Made by a program: the position numbers and the translations under genes | Source of the DNA: Anaeromyces robustus | Taxonomy: Eukaryota > Neocallimastigomycota > Neocallimastigomycetes > Neocallimastigales > Neocallimastigaceae | DNA: 12,500 bases | Direction: 5' to 3' | Assembly: GCA_002104895.1 (NCBI GenBank) | Contig: MCFG01000084.1 | Coordinates: forward strand, 115,001-127,500 | Shown here: positions 1-11,182 of the stretch, piece after piece | How the letters are laid out: the number at the start of each line of letters is the position of its first letter | How positions within the stretch are numbered: position 1 is the first letter of the stretch | The notes under the pieces: model-generated | What the model was told of the DNA's origin: nothing | Databases searched by the model: none | The model's input: the letters and a program-made list of their open reading frames with translations, nothing else

Positions 1-694
1 AACAAATATTATGAAAGATAAACTAATTAAAACAATTTCGAAATTAAGAAAAAGAAATATATTATATTTATTTTAAACGGATATATTTTTGTTTTAAGTT
101 TAAATTATTTTAAAATTATTAAGATTCATTATTACTATTCTTTGAGACAAATTTTTATGAAATTAAAAATATTTATATCATAATAATTTTAAATTATTAT
201 TACTTTATTGTCTTAATATGTATCCATAATATCTTTTCATTTACAAAAAAATATAATTATTTTGATACATATTTTATTTTTTTTAAAAAAAATACTATAT
301 ATTTGTTTAATAGAAATAAAAATAAAATAAAATAAAATTCTTTTTATTTTAATTAATATTAATTAATATTAAGAATAATTTATCTTATTTATTTATCTTA
401 ATCAAAAATCTTATGGGAAATTTAAGAAATTTCTTTCTTCGACAAAATAAATGAATATATAAAGATAAAGTCATTGAAATATTTAACATTTTTAACTTAT
501 TATTAATTTATAATTATCTTTTATATAAATATATATATTATAAAAAATAACAATTGCAATAATAATAATATAGATATAAAAAGAAACATAACCCACAATC
601 ATACATATAATATTAGTAAAAATTTTATTATATATTTAAATATAAATATTAAATATTAAACTTGAAAAAGAAAAAAGAAAAAAACTAAATACAA
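1..694. other. Upstream AT-rich non-coding region
   Basis: I see no gene here. The stretch is nearly all A and T, with TTAATTAATA-type direct repeats near 350-372 and A-rich DNA just before the first start codon. It presumably holds the promoter and 5' leader of the first receptor gene. In DNA of this composition no TATA box or other element can be singled out with confidence. The only ORF-like island is a 13-codon ATG frame at 413-454, which is too short to call. Confidence 0.6.
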
Positions 695-1836
695 ATGACA
701 TTTAGTATTAATGAAACGGAACTAGATCCAAATAATATACGAGCAGTTAAATATTATGAAAAATGTAAAGATGTAGTCGATACCCCACAAGAGCTTAATG
801 ACTTATTTAATCCTTCTATTTTTTATTATACTTTTACGATTGGAACAATAATATATAATTTAATTACAACGGTAGTTTTAATTTTTATTAAATATAAATA
901 TGCTATTAATTATAAATGTTATAAATTGTCATTGTTGTATATTGTAGGTCATTTATTATTAGTAATGATTTCTACAGAAATCGATGTAAGAAATCTATTT
1001 TTAATTAATTTTGAGAAAAGAGTCTTCATTTATACATTTATAAACAACATAATAAAATATAATAATTATCAAACCATTCAAAAATCTTTTATATATAATA
1101 TAATTAATTTAGGGTTTTTACAAAACGTGCATATGTTATTTAACATTACTAACAACTGGTTTAAGTAATACAATATAATAATAATAATAACTATTATTTA
1201 TTTATTTATTTATTTATTTATAATTTATATATAATATAATATATATAAAAAGGTTATACCTATATGCTTATGTCTTGTATGGGTTTTGTTGTGCAATGGA
1301 TTAATAAATATAATGCTTCAAATAATTTATTATTAAAAAATTATATGAAAAGAGACGAAAAAACAGTATATAAAGTGCTATTTTCAAAATTGACAGAAAG
1401 AAAAATTATAATTGCTTCTGCTATATATACAGTCTTATATTTTATTTATTCGTTAATTATATCATTTACTAATGAAAATTTTAGTTTATCTCCTATAAGT
1501 AAAGGGTTTTGCTCTTTATCGTAATTAATCTGATGTTATAATTATTTATATTACTATAATAACAGATAAGATTTATATTAATATTAAATATTTTTTTTAA
1601 AGATTACCATATTTACCCCAATTCATAATTATAGTTTTCTTCTTCTTTATTTTTGTTCCAATTTCATTTATGGAAATTAGAAAAATCAATACCCTAAATC
1701 CTATGACAAATTCATTAATTATTTCTTTTGGTATATCTGTTTTATGCATAATCTTATATGTAATTTTTGTATTAATCCCGAACATTAGCTGTAATAAATT
1801 TATTACTGTTTGGCCATCTGATTGGTAATTTTATAT

Positions 1837-1920
<84 letters not shown>

Positions 1921-3156
1921 TAATAATTAATAATAATTAATAATTAATAATAATTAATAATTAAATAATTAATGACTTATTGTGATTATTGTTATTATAA
2001 AATTATTTTTGTAGCTTTTTAATTCTAATGACTTTAATTATTCATTTTATGCTTATTACAAAACCGGTAAATATTTATAAATAATCGAAATATATAACAG
2101 AAATAAAAATTGATATTTCATTATTTAAAAAAAAATAGTTACTATATTGGATGATTACAGAAAAGAAGATTAATAAATTTGATATATCTCTGAGTGGACT
2201 TAAAGAATTATTAAAGGATAAAAATTTATGTAATGAATTTATTTTATTCTGTTTTGATAACTGCTGTGCTGAAAGTGTGGTATGACATTAAATAATATAG
2301 AAAGTTATTAATAATAATTGTTTAAATAATATAAATTTCTAATTTAAATTTTATTTAATTCATAATATTGAAGTTATTTTGTAAAGAATATGAAAAATTC
2401 AAAAAATATATGGCCCATATTCATGCTACAAATAATACAAATTGCATATCTATTTTTTTACAACATATAACTAATATAGAAAACTATGATATATTTTCTA
2501 TTTCATTACAATATTTAGATTCATATTCAAATAAAGAAGCACCTTTAAGCGAAATTGCTAGTTTTTCAAGTACAGAATTTATGATTAATAAAGAAAAAGA
2601 AAATTCAGGTCCAATAAGTTCAACAAATTTAATTTCAAAAACAAAACGTTTAGAAACTTCTAGTATAACTAATATTCAGACTTACAGTAATCATAATAGT
2701 AATACTAGTATTAATAAAGAAAGAGAAAATTCAATTCCAACAAATATAATACCAAAAATGAACCGTTTAGGAGCGCCTAGTCTAACTAACATTCATAAAA
2801 GTAATTTTTGTACCAGTAATACAAGTCTTAATAACATCAATACCAATATTAATAATAGTGTTAATAGTAATAACTTACAAGAAGTTATTACAGTAATTAC
2901 AAAAATTTATGATATTTTTATTTCAACACAATCTCCATATGCTATAAATGTTACAGGAAAAGTAATTAAAAATTTAACACGAAAAATTAAAGTCTTCACA
3001 AAAGAAGTTGAGAATAAAGTAACAGTTCAACAATTTTTTGAAAATGAAGAAAATGTTGAATGTATTTATGACGATGCCTATAATGAAATTTTACATAATT
3101 TATTTATTAATTCTTACGTCAATTATATAAATATCAAGAAAAAAGATAAAAAATAA
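695..3156 (+). CDS. Seven-helix receptor with C-terminal RGS domain, copy 1
   Basis: Proposed exons are 695-985, 1113-1164, 1253-1520, 1603-1824, 2015-2066, 2139-2279 and 2374-3156, giving 602 residues. All introns begin GT and end AG, and their phases (0,1,2,2,0,0) match the two paralogues downstream. Seven hydrophobic helices lie at about residues 42-67, 80-97, 104-128, 165-185, 209-230, 238-260 and 278-293. A short N-terminal tail (Cys24) precedes them. The RGS domain follows in two pieces: residues 316-361 (LKELLKDKNL, then ESVLFCKEYEKF) and 510-598 (YAINVTGK, then YDDAYNEILHNLFINSY). About 145 Asn/Ser-rich residues separate them, including a 40-residue tandem duplication. RGS domains speed GTP hydrolysis by G-alpha. 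The fused form probably acts at a membrane as a receptor that dampens its own signal; this is inference and the ligand is unknown. The RGS Gα-contact pair Glu-Asn reads Glu-Ser here (340-341). The start is the only ATG ahead of helix 1 in this frame. Confidence 0.82.
1838..1970. repeat. AAT-type microsatellite in intron 4 of copy 1
   Basis: A pure TAA trinucleotide run of about 80 bases (1838-1920) decays into interrupted TAATAATTAA units up to about 1970. It lies wholly inside the intron 1825-2014, so it does not affect the protein. The matching intron of copy 3 also carries an AAT run, while that of copy 2 does not. Confidence 0.95.
2584..2826 (+). repeat. Tandem duplication inside exon 7 of copy 1
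   Basis: Two adjacent coding units, 2584-2709 (42 codons) and 2710-2826 (39 codons), translate to related peptides. Both begin with INKE(K/R)ENS, share a central K.(K/N)RL...S.TNI block, and end in SNTS. The second unit is three codons shorter. They make up most of the low-complexity insertion in the RGS domain. The lower identity of the second half of each unit suggests the duplication is not very recent. Confidence 0.85.
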
Positions 3157-3487
3157 AGTTTAAAAAATTAAAACCTCTGTATTTTATAATATATAAATGA
3201 AATAAAAAGAATTTTTTATATTTTTGTTAATGAATTCACTTTCATTATAAATATATATAGAATATATTAACCAAATAATATAAAATTGAATAATTTTTAT
3301 ACATTTTCCATTTTATTTTGTTAAATTTTTTTTGTGTTATTTTTTTTTAATAAAAGAAAATCACTTAAAACTTTCGTTTTTTATTAAATTATTTTATGGA
3401 TAATATAAATTAATTAAAATCTAATTAATAAATAATAATAATTAAAATTTTATAATTAAAATTTTATAATTATTTATTTACTTACAC

Positions 3488-3594
<107 letters not shown>

Positions 3595-3978
3595 AATAAA
3601 AAAAATTAAATAATAATTAATATAGAATTAATTAAATATCTTGATAAATTATAATAAATTAATTCATATATATATTTACATATAATATAAATGTAATGTT
3701 TAATATATATATTAATATATTTTATTATAAAGGAGAGAGAAACATTTCAACAATAAAACCAACAAAAACACAAAACAAACCATAAAAAAAAAAAATAAAA
3801 TAAAATACTATATAGACAAAAAAGTAAAAGTAAAAAAGAAAATAAAATGATTGAAAATAGAAATAGAAAAGAAAAATAATTAAAAATAGAAAAATATTAA
3901 CAATAATAATATAAAATAAATTGAAGAAACCATTAAATAATATATTTAGTATATAAATTTAATTCATTTTTTTTATCG

Positions 3979-4004
3979 TCTATCTATCTATCTATCTATC
4001 TATC
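3979..4004. repeat. TCTA tetranucleotide microsatellite
   Basis: About six TCTA units lie in the upstream region of receptor copy 2, around 185 bases before its start codon. Confidence 0.93.
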
Positions 4005-4091
4005 AATTTGTATATATATATATTCCCATTATTTATAAAGATTATATGTATTAATTCAATATTATTTATAAACATTTTGACTTATCATCAT

Positions 4092-4118
4092 TATAATAAT
4101 AATAATAATAATAATAAT
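4092..4118. repeat. AAT trinucleotide microsatellite upstream of copy 2
   Basis: About nine AAT/TAA units lie some 70 bases before the ATG of receptor copy 2, probably in its 5' leader or core promoter. Confidence 0.9.
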
Positions 4119-4187
4119 GTAATAGTTTTTTTTAAATAAATAAAATTAAATTTTGACATTTTTTTTAAATTGACAATATTACAACAA

Positions 4188-6707
4188 ATGATTAATGATA
4201 AATTTCCTTTTCCGGACGATTGGGATAAGAAAAATCCTAGAACTGTTTCTTATTTTAATAAATGTAGTCAATATGTTGATTCTCAAGAAGAACTTCTCTC
4301 TTTATTTCATTTAAAATCGTTTTTTTACATTTATTGCTATTTTATGATAATTTGTATTATAATATCAGCAATTTTAATATTAATCTATAGAAATAATTAT
4401 ATAATTAAAAGAAGTAGCCCTTATTTATTAATTCAATTTTGTATTGGTTGTATAATTTGTATTTCAAATTCATATGGAATTCAAGTAAGTATTATTTTAA
4501 TTAAATAGAAAATATTAAATATTAATGTTTTTATATAATAATTATTTTAATGTTTATATATAATATAAAGGTATATTATACAAATTATCCATGTTTTTTA
4601 GTTTTTTATGCTTCAGGAATTAGTATGTATAATATTAATAATAATAATTGTATTACTATTATTATTGTTGTTAAAATTATGATTTTTTACTATAAGATTT
4701 ATTTTTCTCTTTTCTTTTCCTTCTTTTTATTACAATATTATATATGTATATTCTATACTTTAATACTGTTTAATTAATAATTTACAATTATTTTATATTA
4801 TATTTTTTATATGAACAAATAAATAAATAAATAAATAAATAAATGAATAAATCTATGGATAATTCAATGAATGAATAAATAAATAATCATATATAAAAGG
4901 TTATCCTATGATATTTATTTCTTGTATAAGCTGTTTTACAAAGTATATAAAACAATATTATGCTTCAGCTAATGCTTATGTAGAAGCTGTAAATATCAAT
5001 GTTCATATTGAAAGCAAAAAGAAGAAAAATATCATATTAAAAAAAAAGACAATTGAAAATGTAAGGGTGTATTTAATTGAAAAACATCCAATTTATTTTA
5101 CAATATTCTATGTAATAATTATTACAATATATTCATTTGCTGTTTCGCCTCTAGGAAAAAATTATAGAATTATTGGTCATCAAGATTTAGGATTTTGCAC
5201 ATTAAGGTAATGATAATTGGAATATAAATGTAATATAAAAAAATGACATATACTTAACACTAATTTATAAATATTCATAATGAATTAAAAATATAATAAT
5301 TAATACAATTCATATAAATATATATAATATAATAATAATATAATAATTAACATAATACAAATAAATATTAACAATATATTATAAATTTAATTATTATGAT
5401 TTTTAATAACATTTGTAAATAATAATAGTGTTGAATATATTCCACAATTAATTATAATCTTATCATTTGTATTATTATATGTTCCATATATGTTAAATGT
5501 ACTAAGAAAAATTGAAGATACATTCAAAATAAAAAATCTCTTATATATTTCATTAATATCTATGTTTATTAGTATAATTGGCTATTTGGGTTCATCACTT
5601 ATACCAAAATATAATTGTACACCACAATTTATTCGTTTATGGCCAACCGATTGGTATTTGTTAATTTATAATTTTTTTAATATTACTAAATATATTAAAT
5701 AATTTATTTAAAATTTTTTATACTTTATTTATCATATATTATTATGAAACAAAATGATTAGTTTTATAATTTTAACATGTGCAGTGTTCCATTTTTTACA
5801 CGTAATCAAACCTGTAAGTTAAACCTTAATTATTTCAAATATATATATATATAATATATATATATTTGAAATAATTAAAAAAATATATAATTTAAAAATG
5901 TATTTTATAAAACAAAATATTAACACTTTTTAATAATGATATTAAAGTTATTTGAATTATTTTATGTAAAAGTTTTTATGAGAAAAGTCGATAAATCTAT
6001 GAAAGGTTTAAAAAAGCTTTTAAAAGATAAAACTTTATATAGAGAATACGTAGAATTTTGTAAAACAGAATGCTGTGTTGAGAATACTGTAAGTTTTCAT
6101 TATATAAATAATATAAAATCAATAAAAAAAATTTTTTTTAATAGTAGTTTTAAAATAATATTAAATTATAAAAATAATTATTTTACTCTAGTTATTTCAC
6201 AAGGAATTTGTCTTGTTTAAAGATACAATTTATAAAATTTCAAATAAAAAGAATAATGAAAATAACATATCTATAAATACACTAATAATGAATGATAAAG
6301 ATATTATATCTTTATATAATAATGACAGTTTTGACAGCACACAATACAATGATTCATTTGATTATAGTAATGATTCTAGTTATAAAAATTATAATTTAAC
6401 CTGTACTGAATCAAAAAATAATAAAAATGATCATTTGATTTTACTAAAAATGGCAGAAGATATAATAGAAAAATTTATATTACCAAATTCGGAATATGAA
6501 ATCAGTTTAGATAATAAAATAACTAAAAGAATTCTAAATACCTTTAATAAATATCAAGAAATGGAAATAGATAAAAGTTTTTTTATTGAAGACTTTGAAA
6601 ATTCAGATTTTGTTAATATTTTTGATGATGCCTATGAAGAAGTATTAACAAATTTATATCTGAATTCATATTTGAAATATATAAAACATGAAGCTAATAA
6701 TAAATAA
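4188..6707 (+). CDS. Seven-helix receptor with C-terminal RGS domain, copy 2
   Basis: Proposed exons are 4188-4484, 4571-4622, 4900-5206, 5429-5653, 5762-5813, 5948-6088 and 6192-6707, giving 529 residues with the same intron phases as copy 1. The start is the ATG at 4188, which gives an N-terminus like copy 3 (FP.DWD, then KC at Cys26); no ATG lies in frame further upstream. Seven hydrophobic helices end near residue 311. The RGS domain has a first part at about 332-377 (LKKLLKDKTLYREY, then ENTLFHKEFVLFK) and a second at about 440-522 (YEISLDNK, then FDDAYEEVLTNLYLNSY). A 62-residue insertion rich in Asn, Ser and Asp, with repeated NDSFD, separates them. For exon 7 I chose the acceptor at 6190-6191 over the in-frame AG at 6202-6203. 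It restores the LFxKE block seen in copy 1 and expected of RGS domains. The Glu-Asn contact pair is present (356-357), but the later Asn contact is Ser in this copy (EISL). It is probably a membrane-bound regulator of a G-alpha protein; the ligand is unknown. Confidence 0.83.
4816..4844. repeat. AAAT microsatellite in intron 2 of copy 2
   Basis: About seven AAAT units lie inside the intron 4623-4899 of receptor copy 2. A related run of degenerate AATGAATA units continues to about 4885. Confidence 0.9.
5826..5878. repeat. Perfect inverted repeat in intron 5 of copy 2
   Basis: Two 25-base arms are exact reverse complements around a three-base centre near 5852. The outer 15 bases (TTAATTATTTCAAAT and its complement) are not simple repeats. 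The inner part is alternating AT. The structure begins about 12 bases after the splice donor at 5814, so the pre-mRNA could form a long hairpin there. Confidence 0.9.
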
Positions 6708-7009
6708 ATGTGTAAATGATAATAAAACTAAGACGAATATGAAGACAAGAAGACAAAAAAATTCATATATATAACTAATAATCATTAATATGTATTTATC
6801 ATATACATTGTATTAATTTATATTAATTTATTAATACTATTTTTTTTTTTTTTTCTTTTTATTTTTCTATTTTAAACCAACTATTTATTATTATAATTTA
6901 TCATAACTTTAATTTTTTTTATTATATATATATATGAATCTATAATATATATATATATTTTTGATACCAATTTTTTTAATATATGATTTATGAAAATATA
7001 TAAATTATC

Positions 7010-7032
7010 AAAAAAAAAAAAAAAAAAAAAAA
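7010..7032. repeat. Poly-A tract
   Basis: A run of 23 A residues in the intergenic region. No coding sequence or target-site duplication adjoins it, so nothing points to a retroposed transcript. Confidence 0.9.
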
Positions 7033-7807
7033 CTTTATTTTTAATTTTTATTTTAGTTTTTTTTTTTTTTTGTTACTTAATATAATATAAATTTATCTAT
7101 TAACTATATTAATAATATTTATAAATATTTATACTTTTCTTCTATTAGTTTAAAATTAATTATATCTATTAAATATAAATATAATTTAATAGACTGAAAA
7201 AAACGTAATATTAATAAAAATCTTTGTATAATCTATATAACTGTTATTTCATTTTTTATTTTGTATAGTTTGTGGATACTTTTTTATTGGTAAATTTTAT
7301 TTTAAATAATTACTAGTAATGAAGTATTTAATGAATGATTTTTATATGATTTTTAAAATTTTTAAATTTTCCGAACTATAATTTTAATAAAAAAAAATTA
7401 AATATTTAAAAATTATATCATCAGTTATAATCATTTTCTAAATTTATAAAACTATATATAATTTAACAGATTTTATTTTGACAGTTTTATATGTATATAT
7501 GTTGTTTTTTCATTATTATTTGTTCTATTTTAATATTTAATATTTATCAGAAATTATTTATTTTTATTATTTAAGTAATTTATATATGAACAATTAGAGT
7601 TTTATTATTATCATAATGAGAAAAAAATTATATAAATTTTAATATATATTATCTATCTTTATCTTATCAATATAGTTTTTTTTTTTTTATTCTTTCGTTT
7701 TTTAATACTATTTTTTCTCATCTCTTGTATATTTTTTATTTTTATTTTTATATTTTTATTTTATTTTTTTTTTTTTTAACTTTATTTTTATATCTTTTAC
7801 TTTATAC

Positions 7808-7830
7808 TTTTTTTTTTTTTTTTTTTTTTT
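7808..7830. repeat. Poly-T tract
   Basis: A run of 23 T residues about 180 bases upstream of receptor copy 3, within a longer T-rich block that starts near 7677. Poly(dA:dT) tracts of this kind often exclude nucleosomes near promoters. That role here is inference. Confidence 0.88.
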
Positions 7831-8009
7831 AATGATTCTTTTATATTATATAATAAATTATTTTTGCATTTTTTAGATTTTCTTTTGGAAAACTCAATAA
7901 ATAAATAAATAAATATATAAAATATATTTATATAAAAGTCTTTTAATAATAATTAAAAAAAAAAATAATAAGCATTTAATATATACACTCTATGTTATTA
8001 AATAAATAA

Positions 8010-9250
8010 ATGGATGAGGATGTAAATTTTAATCTTTTCCCAAATGATTGGGATATTGACAGTTTAACACAATATTCATATTATAAAAAATGTTTACCAT
8101 ATGCAAGTAAATCAGAAGATTTCGATTACTTTATCGAAAAAAGTATTGTTTTTAAAATCTATGGACTTGGCTCAATTGGATATATGCTGATAATTTCATA
8201 TTTATTGCTAAAACATCGGAAACATTATATTTTTAAAAGACAAGGAAGAGTTTATTTTATTATGTTTATGATAGGAAGTTTGCTGAGTGTTATAAATTCA
8301 TTTTTAATACAGGTAAAAAAGAAAATAATAATATTATTATTATTTTTAATGTTAATTAAATTATATTCATTTATAATATTTAGATAAAATATAAAATATA
8401 TCCATGTGTTATTCTAAATTTTTTGGTTAGTTTAGGTAAAAAAAAAATTAAAAATAAAAGAAAAGAATTCCTTAATTATTTTGTGTAAAAAAATTATTAA
8501 TATTAATATAGTTTTATTAACTAGTGCTATCTTATATTTGTTATTTATACATACTTATATATCAATAATAACATTTCCTTCTTTAGCATATCCATTGTCA
8601 TTTTTTTCATATGCAATGATTATACTAACTAATTTTAAAAATTATTATAATTCGCAAGTTGCTTATTCGGAAATGTTCCGTGATATGACAAATACAAATA
8701 ATAATACAAAAAAGCAAATATATATATTTAAATTCATTTATAAAAATATGCCACATTCAAAAATAGCCCCTATATTTATATTTTATTTAATTGTGAAATG
8801 GTTAATTGTTTACATGCTATATTTCCTTAATTCTTTAGTTTCGCAAATTGGATATTGTAGATTAGGGTTAATATATAACTATAAAGATTAAAAATTTTAT
8901 TATAAAGAAATTTATATATATAAAATTAATTATCATTAATTAATATATTCTATATATATTAATATGTATAAATTTATATAGTCTTATTCATATACCAGAA
9001 ATTGGTGAAGTGCTAGTTTTTTTATTCATTTTCTTACCATTGGCATTAATAGAAATATTAAAATTTGATGATACTTTCAGAATGAAAAAAAAAATCGTTA
9101 AATCTATTTTAACAACATTTTTATGTGTTTTGGGATATATGACAATGTCTGTTGTCAAACCATTAAATTGTAGCTTTTTAGTTAAATATATACCATCTGA
9201 TAGGTTAATTTTATACAATATTATAATATAATTATTATTATTTTTTCTTA

Positions 9251-9314
<64 letters not shown>

Positions 9315-9844
9315 TTATTATTATTATAATACTTTTATTTAATATAGTTTCGCCATATTGCTATTTTTACTTTCAACAGTTTACCTATGTGTACCAACGG
9401 TATATTTTTTTAATATAATATTTATATTAATTACCATAATAAAATATTAAATAACTAATATATATATCAAAAATAATAATTTATATTTTAATTAACTTTA
9501 ACAACAACAATAACAAAAACAACAACAACAAAAATAACAAAAATAAAAACAAAAAATAATAATAATAATAAAAACAAAAATAAAAATAAAAACAAAAAAA
9601 AAAAAATAAAATAAAATAAAAACAACAAAAATAAAAAAACAACAATAATAATAATAATTATAATAATAATAAAATATTAATATTAATTAATAAAGATAAA
9701 AGATATTATTCATATAAATAAACAAAAGGCTGAAACAAAAGCTACTGTAAATGGTATGCTTAAAATGTTACAAGATAATATTCTTCTAAGAGAATTTAGT
9801 GAATTTTGTAGAAAAGAAAACTGTACTGAAAATATTGTATGTTC

Positions 9845-9875
<31 letters not shown>

Positions 9876-10554
9876 TTCATTTTTAGTAATAATAATTTCA
9901 TTTTTAGTAATATATACTTTTTTTCATTATTTACTACTATTATCATTAAATTAATTAATAATTTTAACTATTAATTATTATATAGCTTTTCTATCAACAT
10001 TACTGGAAATATAGAAAATTATTTGATAATCAAGAAAGAAATTCAAGAATAGTTAAAACAAATAATTTTACAACTAGTAACTTTTTGGTTACAAGTGTTT
10101 ATGATTATGATGATCGTGATCGTGTGAGTCAAATGTCTTTTGAAACACCATTAGAAGCTAGTATATGTGTTGATGATACTTTTAGTGTTAATAATACAAA
10201 TATGATAAATGGAATGGAATCAAGTAGTAAAATGAATGATCCTGAAACCCCAAGAAAGGATACTTTAACACCGGAAGAAAAATTACTAAAAATGAAATTT
10301 TTGTTAAAGAAGCTAAAAATATTATTGATAATTTCATTCTAAATGAAGCAAAATTTGAAGTTAATATTAGTGATAAAGTCAAAAAAAATATTATTTCGAA
10401 TTTTAAAGATATTAAAAATAATAGTGAATTACAACAACAAGACTTTAAAGAAAGATTAAAATGTTTATTTGATGAATCTTATAATGAAGTTGTTAATAGT
10501 TTATTCTTAAATTCATACACTAATTATATATTGTTAAAGAGAAATGAAAAATAA
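8010..10554 (+). CDS. Seven-helix receptor with RGS domain, copy 3, frameshifted
   Basis: Proposed exons are 8010-8312, 8384-8435, 8587-8866, 8982-9203, 9348-9399, 9696-9836 and 9986-10554. Exons 2, 4, 5 and 6 match copy 1 exactly in length (52, 222, 52 and 141), and all phases agree. The N-terminus carries FPNDWD and KC (Cys28); seven helices end near residue 303. The first RGS part (about 324-365) contains ENILFYQHYWKY. Exon 7 is 569 bases, one short of a whole number of codons. The entry frame stops at 10340-10342, giving about 468 residues. The -1 frame is open from about 10245 to the TAA at 10552-10554 and encodes the missing RGS end (NIIDNFIL, FEVNISDK, FDESYNEVVNSLFLNSY). The break lies between about 10245 and 10338, most likely at the A5 run 10288-10292 or T5 run 10298-10302. 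Introns 3 and 4 both use the unusual donor GTTAAT. No intron could repair the frame. It is a young pseudogene, a truncated receptor, or a homopolymer error. Confidence 0.78.
9250..9328. repeat. AAT microsatellite plus ATT arm in intron 4 of copy 3
   Basis: About 20 AAT/TAA units (9250-9312) are followed, after AAC, by an ATT run to about 9328. The junction is therefore self-complementary and could fold into a hairpin. It lies inside intron 9204-9347, just before the acceptor. Confidence 0.9.
9499..9660. repeat. A/C-rich low-complexity tract in intron 5 of copy 3
   Basis: About 160 bases of CAA, AAT, AAAAC and AAAAT motifs with very few T and no G on this strand. It sits inside intron 9400-9695, the longest intron of copy 3. 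The strand asymmetry differs from the balanced A/T character of the other introns. Confidence 0.85.
9850..9911. repeat. AAT run and 21-base tandem repeat in intron 6 of copy 3
   Basis: A short AAT run is followed by two exact 21-base copies (9870-9890 and 9891-9911). Each contains TTTCATTTTTAG, which resembles a splice acceptor. Neither is used in the proposed model; the acceptor at 9984-9985 is the one that keeps the RGS LFxxxY block. Confidence 0.88.
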
Positions 10555-10839
10555 ATTCAGTAATTACCATCTTTTATTTATATATTTATATATAAATATG
10601 TAATTAAATAAAAAAATTTTTTAATATTTTTTTTTTCTTTCTATCTTTTTTATCTTTTCTTTTTGCAATAATAACAATATTAAAGAAAAAGAAAAAAGAA
10701 AATTTATTAAAAAAATTCTTTATACTCATCTTTCATTATAATATAACAAGATAATTCTCTCTTCTTGATAAAAACAAAACCATTATATAATATATTTTAT
10801 CTTTATATTAGTTTTATTATAGAAATTTATATTATTAAA

Positions 10840-10871
<32 letters not shown>

Positions 10872-11182
10872 ATTTAAAAAAAAATATATAAATAAATAAA
10901 AAATTAAAAAATATTTATAGGTTTTTTGTTAAGTGTAAAATTTTATCAAAATTTTTTAATTTATTTTGTATGTATGTTACACCATTTAGTAATTTAAAAT
11001 AATATAATATATTATTTAAAAATTTTCATAGATTATTTTGTCTTTATTTTTTTTACAAATTTTTATAAATACTATTAAAAATTCAGAAAAAATTACTTTT
11101 ATCTCTTTATATATGATATAAACTATAAAATAATAAATTATATTATAAATCAATAATTAATTTCATAAATATAAAATAAAAA
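10555..11182. other. Intergenic region between copy 3 and the Ku70 gene
   Basis: About 630 bases with no supportable gene. It includes T-rich DNA near 10613-10660, an A-run of about 22 bases at 10837-10858 followed by another at 10860-10872, and AT-rich sequence up to the Ku70 start. Both flanking genes point right, so it should hold the 3' end of copy 3 and the Ku70 promoter. Confidence 0.55.

Larger units (their letters stand above)
6708..8009. other. Intergenic region between receptor copies 2 and 3
   Basis: About 1.3 kb with no reading frame of note on either strand. It holds many T-rich and A-rich runs, including T-rich DNA at 6839-6870 and 7677-7830, and a palindromic ATTACTAGTAAT at 7309-7320. 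No sequence resembling a fourth receptor copy or a relic of one was recognised. Confidence 0.6.

Noticed and set aside
413-454. Small ATG frame of 13 codons upstream of copy 1
   Set aside because: Too short, with no supporting signal. It could be a chance frame or an upstream ORF, but this cannot be decided here.
1597-1785. Minus-strand open frame of about 62 codons
   Set aside because: It lies opposite exon 4 of copy 1, whose + strand frame is supported by two paralogues. The minus-strand product shows no recognisable features. The minus-strand frames at 8988-9218, 9710-9946 and 10188-10382 are rejected on the same grounds.
3150-3160. AATAAA-like polyadenylation signals at the gene ends
   Set aside because: AATAAA overlaps the stop codons of the receptor genes, but the same hexamer occurs by chance very often in this DNA, so it has no predictive value.
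4550-4777. Hydrophobic + strand open frame overlapping exon 2 of copy 2
   Set aside because: The first part is exon 2. The rest is read-through of the AT-rich intron 4623-4899 past the donor GTATGT, and nothing matches the paralogues.
7010-7830. A23 and T23 tracts as the ends of an inverted-repeat mobile element
   Set aside because: Homopolymers are common throughout the window. No terminal motif, target duplication or coding sequence lies between them.
8481-8586. Coding extension ahead of exon 3 in copy 3
   Set aside because: The frame is open and hydrophobic, but the acceptor at 8585-8586 gives the right phase and aligns with copies 1 and 2 (A/S-YP start). Including the extension would add residues the paralogues lack.
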